Assembly: GCA_015680685.1 (NCBI GenBank)
Contig: MNCI01008581.1
Coordinates: forward strand, 1 to 51,669
Length of the DNA: 51,669 nucleotides
Source: Gnetum montanum
Lineage: Eukaryota > Streptophyta > Gnetopsida > Gnetales > Gnetaceae
Reading direction: 5' to 3'
The notes under the pieces were generated by a model. That model did not search any database. It was not told where the DNA came from and was given only the letters and a program-made list of their open reading frames with translations. A program made the translations under genes and the position numbers. Of the stretch, positions 32,395 to 45,130 are shown one piece after another; positions within the stretch are counted from its first letter, which is position 1; every line of letters begins with the position of its first letter.

Positions 32395-35300
32395 TTAATT
32401 ACGAAAAACCAATATTTTACAAAGGCGCGCAATCATGACTGCTATTAATACTCCAAGTGCAGCAAGAATGGCATAGAAAATTTTGTTTTCCCGTTGCTTC
32501 CTTACCATGATTGTGCTGTATGGAGTCTCTGTCCAAAGAAGTTGATAAGCACTCCTGGAAAAATCAAGTTTTGGATTAAATCTACAGTCGAAAAACAAAA
32601 TAATAGCTTTTCTTTTCCCGATCAATTGATTACTTGAAAAACATTCAAAGTTTTATTCATTTAATGAGGTAAAATAAGAGAAAAAATTATAATAATAAAA
32701 CTATTAAAAAAGACATTTATCTGAATTATGAAGAAAAGCTTGTTTCTTAAGGATTTTTCTGATTAGTTGATTATTTACAAACCATTTTCTTATAGATTTC
32801 ATAATATCATAGTGCCCATGGATCCCACTCTTCTACTCGTTGCATATCGATGCATGTATTATGCAGTCTTTCTGCTTTCACCCCATCATAGTTATCCTTG
32901 TTTGAGGTCATGATTTTTTAGTTCATAATTAGCTCAAGTTTTTTTTCAACAACTGCTAATACATCAAGCATTTCTGAAACCTCAAAGTGTATTTATAATT
33001 CTTTTATATAAAACCTCCCACATCTAACCATAAGTGCATTTGTATCTCTTTTATATAAAACCACCTACATCTAACCATAGTTGTTTATTGTCTCTTTGAG
33101 AAGCTTATTTGGCATAGACAACTACTACGGCCATAGACCGTGACATAGGAAAAAATGTTGGCTTTTTTTAAGGCTGTTTTTTTATCTTAGGGCTGCACGC
33201 CCTGTGGTGGGGTTTTGTCAGTACGCCGTTTAGGCTGTGGGCCTTCTTGGTCTACTTTTTGTCTTCTATAAATATCTCTTTTTTGATAATACATTCCCGA
33301 AAGTTTTTCTAAAATAATAATAAAAAAAATTGTTGGCTCTTAGGGAGCCACCCCAATACCTGAGGTCAAAGCTTCTTTTTGGCCTTCAAAAATCCTGATT
33401 TTAGGGGTCTTCTCCTTTGCTGCGAGTTGAAATTTTAAATCATGTGAGTTGGTCACAAGTTAACTACAACACATGGTATCCTAGAAACAAATGCTGTGTT
33501 TTTTTACCAGGAAGACCATGATTGTGACATGACTTGCATTGGAGGCAAGGATAGTTGTATGGATGCCACAACTTCTTGTGGCACTAGAAAAGTGGTAACT
33601 CAGTGATCACAAGTGAAAAATGGACTAGCTGTGACCTATGGTGAGGTTTTGGTGGGCTTTGAGAGCAACCATAACTTGCGATGAGGTCATAGTGGTACTT
33701 TATGTTGACTTTGACATGTTTGAGAAGCCCACACCATCCTAAACTCAATTTGTAGGCCTCTAATTGTCAAATATGCACATTTAGGACCTAGATGGCAGGT
33801 GTTTAGCAACAAGATCTTGCAGAAACTTACTTGAATCCAAAATTCAAGTTATGAGTGCTAAAGGAAGTGATATCTGTCTAATGCTTAAGAAATGAGTTTA
33901 CGTCTTTCCTCCTCTTGAAGTTTGTTCATGTTGTTATGTATGCTGACTGTTTGAGATTGTATTCTGAAATTCAGATGAAAAATTGATAAGAATAATGAAA
34001 ATTTGGTTCACCACGAGTTTTGCTATTCTACAATGAGTTGTGGTTTTCAAGACCACAATCTGAATACAAGTCATGGTCTAGAGAAATAGAGAACAAAATG
34101 AAACTGAGGATACCACAAGTGAGTTACGAGTGGACCATGGGTCATGGTATTGCAAGCCAAAGAAAAAAAAATCAAACTGAAGATTTCACAAGCCTCCCAC
34201 TAGTCCTCCATGAGTCATGGAGCTTTTGCTTTATATTGTTGATGAGACTACAAGTTGTGGTGAATGATCACGAGTTGTGGTTTGCATAGAGTTGTCAACC
34301 ATGAGTTATGGTTGGCTTGTAGTTGATATTGAAGATCACCACAGGTCGTGGTGAGCTCGTGGTAGATTTTTGAGGATATCACAACCTAACCACAAGTTAT
34401 GGCAAACACAGAAAACTTGAATTTCAATGTTTCAAATGTTGGAATTTGATGCAGATTAGATTGTTAGAGTTGCCTGAGGCTGTATAATACCCTTGATGCT
34501 TGGAACAAATTGATTGAGCTAATTTGAGATGGAAATGTGAATGTTTGCTTAGATAACTCTTGGACTTCTTGGAGATGAAATTCTGAAATTAGAATTAGTT
34601 GGATTGAGTGTTGATGATGCTGAGTCTTTCAGACAAAAGTTGAATGATGAATATTGTGATTCATGAAAATGCAGACTGCTTCTTGATGTTGATGAATACA
34701 AATGATTGGTGAGAACGATGTTTGTAGGAAGCTGAGAATTGAAATTGAATTTTAATAGCTGAACAAGAGAAGATTAAATAAAAAGTGAGAGAGAGATGTG
34801 AGCTTATAAAATTCGTAACCAGTCTTTATCGCCTGAATTGCAAATCATTACAGCATGGTATAGCCTTAGCATATATGGGAAATGATTAGGGCCATACTAG
34901 GGGATAATAAAAAGTCATTCCCTGATGATAAAATGTCTCCACTGTACGTGTCTTCATACATGATGTGTAGTTTTTTATCGTTTTGTTAACAAGGTTTGCA
35001 TTCAGATTTTGGTTTTGTTGGGCATCAAGGTCATGAACTAGGGGTTGGGTCTTCTTGGGACCCACTTTTTGGCCAGGCAATCTTCTTGTCATGTTGTTGG
35101 GCTCCTTTGGATGGGGTTATCCCTCCCCAAATTTTGTTTTTACTTACTGATGCAAGGGGTATCTCTCCCCCTTGTTGCATGTAAATATTTCTGTAATATA
35201 ATATAGCCTACCCTTTTCTTAAAAGAAAGAAAGAAAGAAAGAAAGAAAAAGCATGTGTATTGCTTTTATGCACATGACCTCTTACATTTAATCATGACTG

Positions 35301-35973
35301 TTTATGACATCTCACTATGAGACCCATATTTCTGATTTCAGAAATGGTTAAGCTATATGCATAAATGCTTAATGCTGAAATTTTTTATTTACAAAATTCT
35401 ACACATTGCTAAGCAAAAACAGAAAGCAATTTTAAATAAAGGCTCATGCCAACTTACGGGGCAAAAACTCTAGGAAACCACTTATGTAATGTCCTGAATA
35501 TAACTTCCTGAGCAACTTGTAAAAGGCTGCCTGGAAGAAGAAAGAAACCCATGTTCATTTTCACAATATTATGGGCATCCTTGATCCTTCTTTTTGTAAA
35601 TTCTTCTGCTGCCAAGTGATAAGGAAATTCTCTGCCTTCTGCAAAAACGTATAGCTGGGTCAAATGAATAACTAAAACATGGTTTAATATGGAATATATG
35701 TTTTAAATTTATAAACAATGAAAATTATTAAAACATGATGCTGGAAGCTTTGGGAAAATTTACATATATGGATGCACGTATGTGTTTTGCTCCAAGATTT
35801 TACCAACAAATATGACTTTTCTACAAATGGTCTAATGCTGATTTAATTGAAGTCAAATGGAAGAAATGGAAACAAGCTAGTCGTGAGCTACCTGATAGAA
35901 GAGTTTCAATTTCAGGTTTGCTGTTTTGTATGGTGCTGAGTGCTGAGCTATTAAGAAGTAGCAAGAGTAACAT
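32395..35973 (-). CDS. Unrecognised 140-aa membrane protein gene, 3 exons
   Basis: The exons on the minus strand are 35892-35973, 35458-35638 and 32395-32554. Junctions are canonical (TCAG|GTAGCT; TTTGCAG|AAGGC; GCCCC|GTAAGT; TTTTCCAG|GAGTG). Phases 1 and 2 carry through exactly to give 140 codons and TAA. An in-frame stop lies 18 codons upstream of the ATG. Residues 1-14 are Leu-rich and could be a signal or anchor. The middle part includes FPYHLAAEEFTKRRIKDAHN and MGFFLLPGSLLQVAQEVIF (exon 2). Residues about 113-133 form a clear membrane helix (IFYAILAALGVLIAVMIARL) with a short basic tail, as in a C-terminally anchored protein. I do not recognise the family and assign no function. Consistent splicing across three exons in retroelement-rich DNA argues for a real host gene. 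A longer or alternative first exon cannot be excluded. Confidence 0.7.
33190..33335 (+). mobile_element. LINE-like 3' tail in the intron of the 140-aa gene
   Basis: GGGCCTTCTTGGTCTACTTT, then a T-rich stretch, GATAATACATTCCCGAAAG and an A-rich end (AATAATAATAAAAAAAAT) resemble the 3' UTR ends of the LINEs seen at 46.85 kb. No coding part remains. Confidence 0.45.
33500..34400. repeat. Degenerate repeat based on (A)GTTGTGGT / CATGAGT
   Basis: Phrases such as ACAAGTTGTGGTGA, CACGAGTTGTGGTTTGC, CATGAGTTATGGTTGGC, CCACAGGTCGTGGTGAGC and CATGAGTCATGGAGC recur at irregular spacing within the 2.9-kb intron. It looks like an eroded minisatellite. No function is visible. Confidence 0.45.
34990..35247 (+). 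mobile_element. 5'-truncated LINE 3' end with (AAAG)n tail
   Basis: TTTTGTTGGGCATCAAGG...TCTGTAATATAATATAGCC is followed by TACCCTTTTCTTAAAAGAAAG and an (AAAG)n run (about 35221-35247). The GTAATATAATATAGCC + A-rich ending is typical of plant L1 3' UTRs. It lies in the intron, opposite to the gene. Confidence 0.6.
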
Positions 35974-38033
35974 GATACTGTAGCAGAACAACTCTGATAT
36001 TAGAGGAAATTTGGGAATTGATAGTTATAAGTGATAAAATAAATGCAAAGCCACCTTACATGGTTTGGCCATTGTAGGATCCTCCTTTTAATCAACTTTA
36101 TAAATTTTTTCAATATGGTTGAAAGTTGACTAAAAGCCTACAAACATGCAAACCCTCCACATACTTGGTCAACTAAGAGTCATGCAAAGTAAGGGTAGTT
36201 CCCAATTGCTTCCAATGAAAATAGAAGTAACACATCGTGTATTGACTTGGTTCAAGTTTTGTTTTCCAAATAGCATGCATGGACGTGTTTTGATTTATTT
36301 CTAAAATTTCTTCCATAATTTTTATCAATCAATTTAATTTTTGAGAAATGGCTTCATACAATGGCTATTAAATTTTTTTTAAAAGGAACTCAAACTCTGC
36401 CCATACAATGTGGGGTTGCATCCTCCCATTGAGGGTCATCCAACTCGGTATCTAATCACCCTCTACTTGTGAGTTGGTTTATCTTTGAGTTCTATACTAG
36501 ATAGATGTAGGTGTTGTTTTTTGGACTTCACCTTGATATACTTCCAAGTTCATGACCCTTGAAATGGGTGCTCTAGAGCATTTGATAAGGATAGGCGAGA
36601 AGTCTTTGTGACCATATGTGAGGTGGTACATACTTAAAAATGAAGTGTAATTAATATAAAACCATTGGGTGATGTGCAACTCACCTCCATTAAGTTCAAT
36701 AGTTCAGTACACTAAGCCTAAGTAAGCTCATATATAAGTAGGGTCGGATAGAGGTGCTTATCTCCACTGCTAGTGCAAAATAAATGAAATTAAATTATGC
36801 TATGTATTCATTCAAAGTAAAAGAATGAGTATTTTAAGACTTATTTAGTACACCATTAAAAAGTATTACGTGTTTTAAATAATGCACATGGAGCAAATGC
36901 ACCATATCAGTAATTACTAAACATGAGATAATTATAACTCATGATTTCATTCGTAGTTTATGAAAACCAAGTAAACATACAATAACAAACATTTTTTGTT
37001 AAAGCAATTTTATAGTTCTTTTTTGTTTGAATGAGTAAAAAGAGATTATATTAATAAAATAATATTTGAAGTACAATAGGATTATTATTGGGATCTAAAT
37101 GATCGACCAAGATGAGATGATCAAATTTCTAAAAAATAAAATAATCATATCAAAATACTAATCTAATACTAGCCTAGGAAATGAGCATGGGCCAGGTTAG
37201 CTTGCACTACCATGCACCAAAAGGTACTAGGTTTAAAGTTAGGTACCAACACCCTATGCTAGCTTGAGGCATTGTTCTAGGCATATTACTACTTATTGCC
37301 TTACCCTAAAAAATTCTAGCCTAGCAAATGAAAATTCTAATCGTGTAAGGCTCAGAGACTCAAGCAACCAAGTCCCATTTTATATATCACATTCTCCTTC
37401 CAATTTTTTATTGCTACTCACCATGCTCTCTCTAGATTGATTTTCGTCCCTTAAAAAGTCCTTTGGTTTCTTTCCTGTGAGGTTTGAAGGACTGAAGGAC
37501 TGCATGTACCAGTAAAGGATTCCAAATTTTATTAATGAATAGTTCTTTTTAAAACAAATAAAATGATCATGAAATTGGGTTAGTATATGAACATAATCGT
37601 TATATTGAATAAAATTGAAATTTGCGATATATAGATAAACAAACATACCATTAAATAACAAGAAATTAGAGTGCAAACAATCTGTTTATTTCATCAATAT
37701 CTTTAAAAAAGGAATCATAATGTTAAAAGAAAGGAAATTGGAATATTAAATAAACTATTATTTTCATCAACACATAGAACTGACAACATACTTGCTAATC
37801 ATTGAAAGGTGTCACAACTGTACAACCACGTCAATATACCCATGACATCATTGATTACTACTGTTTACACTATTTGCATTCCAAAAGCCTAGATCTTGTT
37901 GGGTGCTTTTATTCATAGTTTTCACAATTGGAGATGTGTAGCCTGATAATGTTGCTTGCTTTTAATGATTATAGACTCATGTTAGACATTACAAAAGAGG
38001 CATGAATAATAAATCAATGCAGCAAAAATGCAC
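35974..38033. other. Intergenic DNA upstream of the 140-aa gene
   Basis: The minus-strand promoter of the 140-aa gene should lie just above 35973, but I cannot point to a firm TATA box. The remainder is AT-rich; no gene was found. Confidence 0.45.
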
Positions 38034-38389
38034 ATGCTTAGGTAGATGTTGAATATTACCAAAAGAAAAAAAAACTGCATAATATAGCAATTAGAGGAAG
38101 ACTTGGAGTGCCTTGTATTTCAGATAAGCTACAAGAATGGCAACCTATATGGTTTGGACATGTGCAAAGAAGATAAAAAAATGAGCCTACAAAAAAAGGT
38201 TGCTACATCATTGTTCTAGAAAGCCATCAAAAGGAAGACTAAAACAGACATGGGAACAAAACAATAGAAGATTATTTGAAGAAACTACAAATAAACAAAA
38301 ATCTATCTCTTCATAGAGGTTAATGATGAAAAAGAACTCATGTAGCTGACCCCATTTTGTTAGGACAAGGCTAGGATGATGATGATGAC
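38034..38389 (+). pseudogene. 3' end of an L1-type LINE (RT C-terminus and ATG-repeat tail)
   Basis: Despite stops, the frame reads like the common L1 C-terminus: MLR-M..., then KLQEWQPIWFGHVQRR (about 38124-38171). A basic stretch follows, and the end is AGCTGACCCCATTTTG...(GAT)n. The 5' part is missing, as in most LINE insertions. It is unrelated in sequence to LINE 1 and LINE 2 downstream. Confidence 0.6.
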
Positions 38390-38950
38390 ATGTTCATATT
38401 GGAATATTTCCGTTGAAAAAGAGGTCTTTAATCTGATTTTCTACATGTAACTGTTGTTTCATGTGAAGAGTGTGATGAGAAGGGGAGAGTCATGTAGTTG
38501 CTTGATAATTTGAGTTGCTATGGGAATGGTATTCTTATCTAATTGCATACAGTTCCAAAGGTGTCGATCATCAATGTGTTTTCAGTAGTTAAAATTATTT
38601 ATTGATGATTGTCATATCATATGCTTCTTATTAGTAGTTTTCCTTATTAATAGTAAAATGATTCTTATTACCCAAAAATCATGATATCCAATTAATGAGA
38701 TTTGGTTAATATTGCAAAATAAATTATGTCATAAGGTAAACAGAAATTTAGCATTTTATGGTATTTTGAAGTATCAGAATATCAATAAGCAACATTTTAT
38801 GAATACCATTTTATAAGGACAGAAATCTAATTGGTATATTTGTATTTAAGTCTACGCTTATATTCTTGGTAGTGATTTTTTGGATAGCCTTTCTTTTTTA
38901 AATAAAAAAGTTGAATTTTCAATTAGAGTCTAAAATGAACATATCTGCCG
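38390..38950. other. AT-rich intergenic DNA, no gene seen
   Basis: Base composition changes abruptly to GC-rich near 38990, where LINE 1 begins to be recognisable. Confidence 0.5.
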
Positions 38951-38978
38951 GTGATATTGCAAAGCTGGTTTCAAGCAT

Positions 38979-40204
38979 TTGAGGCTCTTGGCAAAGCAGG
39001 ATCTTGAGACAAGTTTTACTAAGATACATGCTGAGAAAAGTCTTTTCTTAGCACGATGCATCAACATTGCTCTGTCCCGCCTGGCGATGAGTTGGGGCTG
39101 GAGATTAATCGGGCCAAATCTTCAGCTCATTTCATTAATGTTGATGAGCAGATTAAAAACCGGGTGGTGCAAATCCTGAATATCCTGCCCGGGACGGGCA
39201 AAGACACTTACCTGGGCATTCCACTCTGCCGGTGGAGGCGGAGCATGTCGTGAGGGCCACTGTTAGAAAGTTGAGAGAAGGATGGGCCATTGGGCAAATC
39301 ATTTCCTGAGCTGCAAAGGACAGCTGCTTGTGGCAACGGGGATCCTCATGGCCATTGCCCGATTCGTAGCGGCCGTTGCCACCCCCCCTAACGCCATCAT
39401 TAATAAAATTAACATGTTGGTCCGTAACTTCATCTAGAAGGGGGGCAGGGGGGGCAGCAAAATCCACCTTCTCAATTGGGAGCACGTAGCGTGCCCCCAT
39501 AGCGCAGGAGGACTGGGCATCACGTCCTTTGAGGACAAGCTAATGCTGGGTCAACAATGGCTAGTGCTTCGATTCACATGCCCGCACGGAGAACCGATCC
39601 AGTGGATCTGAATCATGGCTGCAAAATATCAACGCTGGGAGGCGGGGGTGCAAGATTCTAGGCCCTGGCAGGCGCTCTACTGGCACACGCGTGCGATGCA
39701 GGCCCAAGGGTGGTTGGGCCTCGAGCCGCACGACCTGCTGCCTGCCAAGTACCCCCAGGTCGCTGGCTGGCAGCAAATCTGGAAGGGGCGATTGCCCGAG
39801 AAAATCAAGATCTTCCTATGGCTGGTACGATTAGACGCGTTGCCCGTGCGAGATCTCCTGTGTCGGTGCGGGATCTTGCAGAGCGACACTTGTCCCAGAT
39901 GCGGAGCCGCGCCCGAAACGGTGCAACACTTCGTGTACGATTGTCCTTGCATGTGTGCCACGTGGTACGCGGTGGCTGCGACCCCCCGATGCGCCTCACA
40001 AGCGACTCTTGGGCCACACTACTTTTATGGGTAGCATGGAAAGCAAGAAATCACACTATTTTTCTGCAGCAACAGCTCACCCCCCTCTCACGACTGGTTC
40101 TCCAGGCTCTCCGTGCGTGGAAGGAAATCGAGACGACGATGGAAATCATGCCAACATTTGAGCTAGATTGCACCGCGTTTCAGGAAGACAAGGAGCTCTG
40201 GTAG
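38979..40204 (+). pseudogene. LINE 1 ORF2 fragment: RT thumb and zf-RVT
   Basis: It begins with GLEINRAKSSAHF (about 39100) and NILPGTGKDTYLGIPL (39175-39225), matching LINE 2. Next, in shifted frames, comes the segment normally reading KL.GW....LS..G...L (39260-39560, with INKINMLVRNFI). zf-RVT then follows: GRLPEKIKIFLWLVRLDALP (39786-39845), CRCGILQSDTCPRCGA (about 39861-39908) and VQHFVYDCPC. The end LLLWVAWKARNHTIF and MPTFELDCTAFQEDKELW meets a TAG at 40202-40204. LINE 2 has GAC at that position, so the TAG is probably a nonsense change rather than the ancestral end. The copy is dead. Confidence 0.8.
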
Positions 40205-40394
40205 TTGGTGTCACAGTGCGGCTGGTGTGACCCTCTGCAGCGGCTGGTCGGGGACCCAGATTTAGCAGATGATGCTTCTTTTCCAACTGGGCCGCTGACC
40301 GGACCTTCTTCCATGGGCGAGAGATTCTTGTCACCGAATCCTCAATCGCTAGCTATTTGGGGGTCCAGATCGCTGGTGAGGTCATCTTGTCGTC

Positions 40395-40687
40395 TGAAAA
40401 ATCTAATCTAAAGGGCCCTAGATCTTCTACCTATGCTGAGCAAAAAGTAAAGAACTAAAAAACACTTTTTTAATCTGCTAATCTTCAATCTTTGTATATT
40501 GAAAATGTGCTACTACAAATATATAAAGGGATGCCCCCAACAACATTCAAGGATGAGACAATCATGGGTATAGATAAACATGAATATGGATAAGCATGGA
40601 CAACTAGGATCTCATCTTATTCAGAAAAGATAGAAGGATGAGATCAAACTCCTAAAAATGTGGAATGTCTACACATCATCTTCCACA
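40395..40687 (-). repeat. 3' LTR of the copia element
   Basis: 293 bp; the minus strand runs TGTGGAAGATGATG...GATTTTTCA. It differs from the other LTR at only a handful of bases plus a 3-bp indel. A minus-strand CTTTATATATTTG (about 40518-40530) is a TATA candidate. Confidence 0.94.
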
Positions 40688-43600
40688 AACCCCCCCCATG
40701 ATGGTAAGGGGTTCCACACCAAGGAGGTCTCTGAAGGATGCAAACTTTTCATGGCTCATTGTCTTGGTGAAAATGTCTGCTAGTTGCGCTTCAGTTGCAC
40801 AATGTACCATGTTGAGGATATTTTCTTGGATCAGGCTTCGAAGATGGTGATGCTTGATGTCAATGTGTTTGGTACGTCCATGCTGAACTGGATTGTGGGC
40901 CATTGCAATAGCACTTGTGCTGTCACAGTATAAGCAAATGGGAGGAACCAGGGTGAGTCCCATTTCAGTGAAAACAGAGTGGATCCACATAGCCTGACAA
41001 GCAGCATGTGAGGCAGCAATGTATTCTGCTTCTACTGTTGAGAGAGCGACGGAAGACTGCTTCTTTGATCCCCAAGAAATGAGCGATGGACCAAAGAAGA
41101 GACAAAAACCAGAAGTTGACTTTCGATCGTCAAGGTTGCCTCCCCAGTCTGCATCAGTGTATCCCCATACCTTGAAATTTGTATGTCGATGGAATGTGAG
41201 CCCAAAATCTGTGGTAGTTCTCAAGTAACGTAGAACTCTTTTTGCAGCTTTCCAATGTGGTTCATGTGGATCTTGCATGAACCGAGAAAGGTAATTCACA
41301 GCATATTGAATATCTGGTCGTGTATTGGAGAGATACAATAAACCACCAACTAGGGACCTGTATAGAGATGGATTGACTGAAGGAGATTTATCATCCTTGG
41401 TAAGTTTTATGCCAAGGGAGAGTGGTGTGTCTGTGGGATTACTATTAAGCATGCCAAATTTCTCAAGTAAGGATCGGGCAAATTTCATTTGGCATATGGA
41501 GATGGATTTTGATCTCTGGATTACTTGAAAACCCAAAAAATATGACACTTTCCCTAGATCAGACATTTCAAACTCGTTTTGCATAGCATTCAGAAAATCA
41601 TTTCCTAATGCAATCGTAGATGAAAAATAAATTAAATCATCTACGTACAGACAGACAAAAATAAAATCATCTTCGGATACCTTTTTGTAAATTGTAGTTT
41701 GGGACTGAAGATGAATGAACCCTTCTTGGATGAAAAATGAATGAATTCGTGCGTACCATGCACGAGGAGCTTGCTTGAGTCCGTACAAGGCTTTGTGAAG
41801 CTTGTACACATGATCTTGTTTGCTTTCATCAACGAAACTTGAAGGTTGTTCCACATAGACTTCTTCATTCAGAACGCCATTGAGGAATGCAGATGCCACA
41901 TCCAGTTGATATACCACATAGCCAGCGTGAGCAGCAATAGCTAGAAAAATTTTCACAGATTCCATTCGTGAAACGGGAGCAAAATTATCATCAAAGTCTC
42001 TGCCTTGTTGTTGGAGATAGCCTTTGGCAACAAGGCGAGCTTTGAATTTGTCTAGTTCACCGTATTGATTCCTCTTGAGTTTGAATATCCATTTTAAGCC
42101 GATGACAGGCTTACCAGATGGGCGAGGAACGAGACTCCAAGTGTTATTTTTATTGATTTGCTGAAGTTCACGTTCCATTGCTGCAATCCAACGATCATCC
42201 AGCACAGCTTCGACGACGGTGGAGGGTTCTACCAAACCATTAGAGCTCCCCCCCCAGCAGGGTAAGCAACGCGTAAAATTCATCACCCACGTTGGAGAAG
42301 AGAGCAAAGGCAGCGGCAGAATCATCTGGGGGCGGCTGGACAAGCTGCTGGTGAGAACGACTGCGGGTGAAGCGTCGCTGAAAATTCAGATCCAGCATTT
42401 GGGTGGCTGGGTGAGAGAGAGCCACCCGAGAGGAAGAAAAAAATGGCTGAGGAGGAGAGGGGGTCGGTGCTGAGGAGAGGACCGGGGAAGGCACGTCGAT
42501 GGAGCGGATCAGAGAGAGCGGTGCTGCAGAAAATGGAGCAAACAGAGGAAGAGAAACGGCGATGGTCTGCAACGCAGAAGCACGGGGAGGGAGAGGCGCC
42601 AACGCGTGGGGAACAGGCGAGGCAGACCCCACGGAACCGGGGGGCCATTGGGGCCTGGTAAACGCACAGGGGCCAGGGGGACCAGGAGGTAAGGAGGCAG
42701 GTCCCCGGTTGGTAGGTTCCCGAGACGGCTGCCAACCTGGCGATGCGGGAGTAAGGTTGGCGTGGCGGTAGAGGGGTTGGCGTTGCTGAAAAAACGGATC
42801 GGTGCTGGTGCCTGCACAAAAATTTTTGCCGCCTGGAAAAAAGAGATTAGAGTCAAAACAATCCTGCTCCAAAAACCGGACGTCACGGGAATCAACGATC
42901 TTGTGATGGGTGGGGTCATAGCAACGGTAGGCTTTAGAGGTTGGAGAATAGCCAACGAAAATACAAGGCTAAGCTTTTCCATGGAATTTCTGGCGGGTGG
43001 GGGCAGGAATGTGCACATAGCAGAGCGAAGCAAAGATTTTTAAGTGGGAAATATTGGGTGTACGATCATGCCAGAATTCATAGGGCGTTTTATTTTGAAT
43101 GGATCGGGAAGGCACCCTATTTAAAAGATAAATTGCGGTGGCACAAGCTTCTGCCCAAAATGTATCCGCTAAGGAAGACAGGTGCAGCAAACACCGTGCC
43201 ATTTCAACCACGGTCCGATTTTTCCGTTCAGCGATGCCATTTTGTTGGGGTGTATAAGACGTGGTTGTTTGATGAATAATGCCATGTTTCTTGCAGAAGT
43301 CGGTAAATTCGTGGGACAAAAATTCACCACCACGATCTGTTCGGATGTGCTTGATGGTATGGCCACTTTGATTTTCCACTGCCACCTTGAATTCTCTAAA
43401 AAAACCCAAGGTTTGATCTTTTAATTTCATAAAATAACCCCAAGCGAATTTGGAGAAATCATCCACAATGATGAACAGATAGCGGGTTTTACCGAGGCTC
43501 AATGCTTGCATGGGACCACATAAATCCATATGAACTAGATCTAATTTGTCTGGAGATCGATGTTCTTTCCTAGGAAACGGCAATCTGGTGATTTTTCCTA

Positions 43601-45098
43601 GTTGACAGATGCCACAATCATGACTATTGGGCATGGAAAAGTTAGGCATACCTCTGACGAGTCCTGCTTTCTGCATGCGGTCCATTGAGCCAAAGTTGAC
43701 ATGTCCTAGCCGAGCATGCCACAACCATGCGATGTTATCGGTGACAGTGAGGCATTGAACATCTTTTTGGATCTGCAACTTATACATGTGATTTTTGCTA
43801 ATGGGGATAACAGCAATATCCTTATCATCATCAGCCTTAGAGATTTTACAAATATGCTGTTCAAATGCAACACGATACCCATTGCGACATAATTGTCCCA
43901 CACTTAATAGATTCTTGGAAAGATCTGGAACAAAGTAGATCTGGGAAATAACATAGTTGTTACCTTGCATGGTTGTAAAGGCAAGCGATCCAATCCCAGC
44001 AATGGGTAACTTCTTCCCATTACCTATGGTGACCACTCCATCATATGGTTCTAGACTTGAGAAGAGGGACTTGTTCCCAGTCATGTGATTGCTGCACCCA
44101 CTATCAACATACCACGTGTTGGCGTCGCTAACATCTGATGCCTTGGTAGAGATCAGGAGGTGATCTTCCTCCTCTTCGGTATAGAACAATTGTTCACCTT
44201 GTTGGTGACCTTCATCTTCGGCAATTTTTGCTTTGCCTTTCTTTTCATGCTTTTTCCTAGACCAACATTCATTAGTATTGTGGGTGTTGGTACCACAAAA
44301 ATCACAATGCTTACCATTATTTGATGGATTTGATCGTCCACGACCACGACCTCCAGATCTGCCGCGACCGCGTCCACGTCCTCGGAAGGAGGATCCACTT
44401 GAGGATCGTTGATGTTGATGTTGATTGGATGATCTCTGGAATTGTGCGTGAAATGCATTTGCTGGTGTATCTTCACGATCAGCAATTCTTTGCTCGTATG
44501 TCTTCAAGCTTCCTACGAGCTCAACCATGGTCATCTTATCGAGATCTCTTGCTTCTTCAATAGCCACGACGAGGGGATCATATCGTCGGGTCACACTTCG
44601 AAGGATCTTTTCAACAGCACGCCTTTCCTCAAGCGTTTCTCCACAGGAGTCAAGTCCATTTCGAACTTGTTGAAATCGGCTGATGTATTGATCGATATTT
44701 TCTGAATCTAGCATTTGCAGAGATTCAAAATCTTTCCTGAAGGCTTGTAACTTGACAACACGAACTTTTAATGATCCCTTGTATGCAATCTCCAGTGCAT
44801 CCCATGCATCTTTGCTTGTTTGATGCATGACGATTTTGGGAAAGACTGTCAGATCTAACCCAGATTGAATGATGAATAGTGCTTTTGCATCCTTTTTCCG
44901 AAGCTTCTTGACTTCATTCTTTTCATCTTCTGTCAAGGCTTGAAATGCAGCTTGATCAGCATCTTGAAAGCCACCTTCAACAATATCCCACAGATCTTGT
45001 GAGATCATGAATGTCTTCATCTTGATTGCCCAATATTCATAATTTTCTCCATTGAATACAGGAATTTGGAGAGACACGGATCCGTTGTTTTGGGCCAT
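40676..45098 (-). pseudogene. copia gag-pol polyprotein, nearly intact
   Basis: The likely ATG is 45096-45098 (MAQNNGS). Gag is followed by a CCHC knuckle (CDFCGTNTHNTNEC, about 44270-44315). Protease has WYVDSGCSNHMTG (about 44080-44117). The pre-integrase motif is LWHARLGHVNFG; integrase has IIVDDFSKFAWG, HIRTDRGGEF and YTPQQNGIAERKNRT (about 43100-43720). RT has LKWIFKLKRNQYGELDKFKA, QLDVASAFLNG and the active site LYVDDLIYF (about 41636-41650). RNase H has GYTDADWGG and VEAEYIAASHAACQ (about 40700-41120). Two lesions are seen: an in-frame TAG at 42969-42971 just before CIFVGYSPTSKAYRC, and a frameshift at a run of eight C on the plus strand (42248-42255). The frame ends just inside the 3' LTR. 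The full pol domain set is present. Confidence 0.93.
40688..40696 (-). other. Polypurine tract of the copia element
   Basis: The minus strand reads GGGGGGGTT directly before the LTR start TGTGGAAG. Confidence 0.8.
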
Positions 45099-45130
45099 TC
45101 TGGAGAGATCTATTGTCAAGAATTTGAGCT

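Noticed and set aside
37170-37290. A possible SINE around the phrases CATGCACCAAAAGGTACTAGG.
   Set aside because: No convincing A/B-box pair, tail or target duplication could be found.
38437-38446. TTTCTACATG here equals the 10 bases after the LINE 1 poly(A) tail (46911-46920), a possible LINE 1 target duplication.
   Set aside because: Recognisable LINE sequence starts about 500 bp later and the DNA between is AT-rich and unlike LINE 1, so a chance match is at least as likely.
42443-42819. Plus-strand and shifted minus-strand frames around 42.5 kb.
   Set aside because: They lie in the Pro/Ser-rich linker between integrase and RT of the copia polyprotein and are shadows of it.
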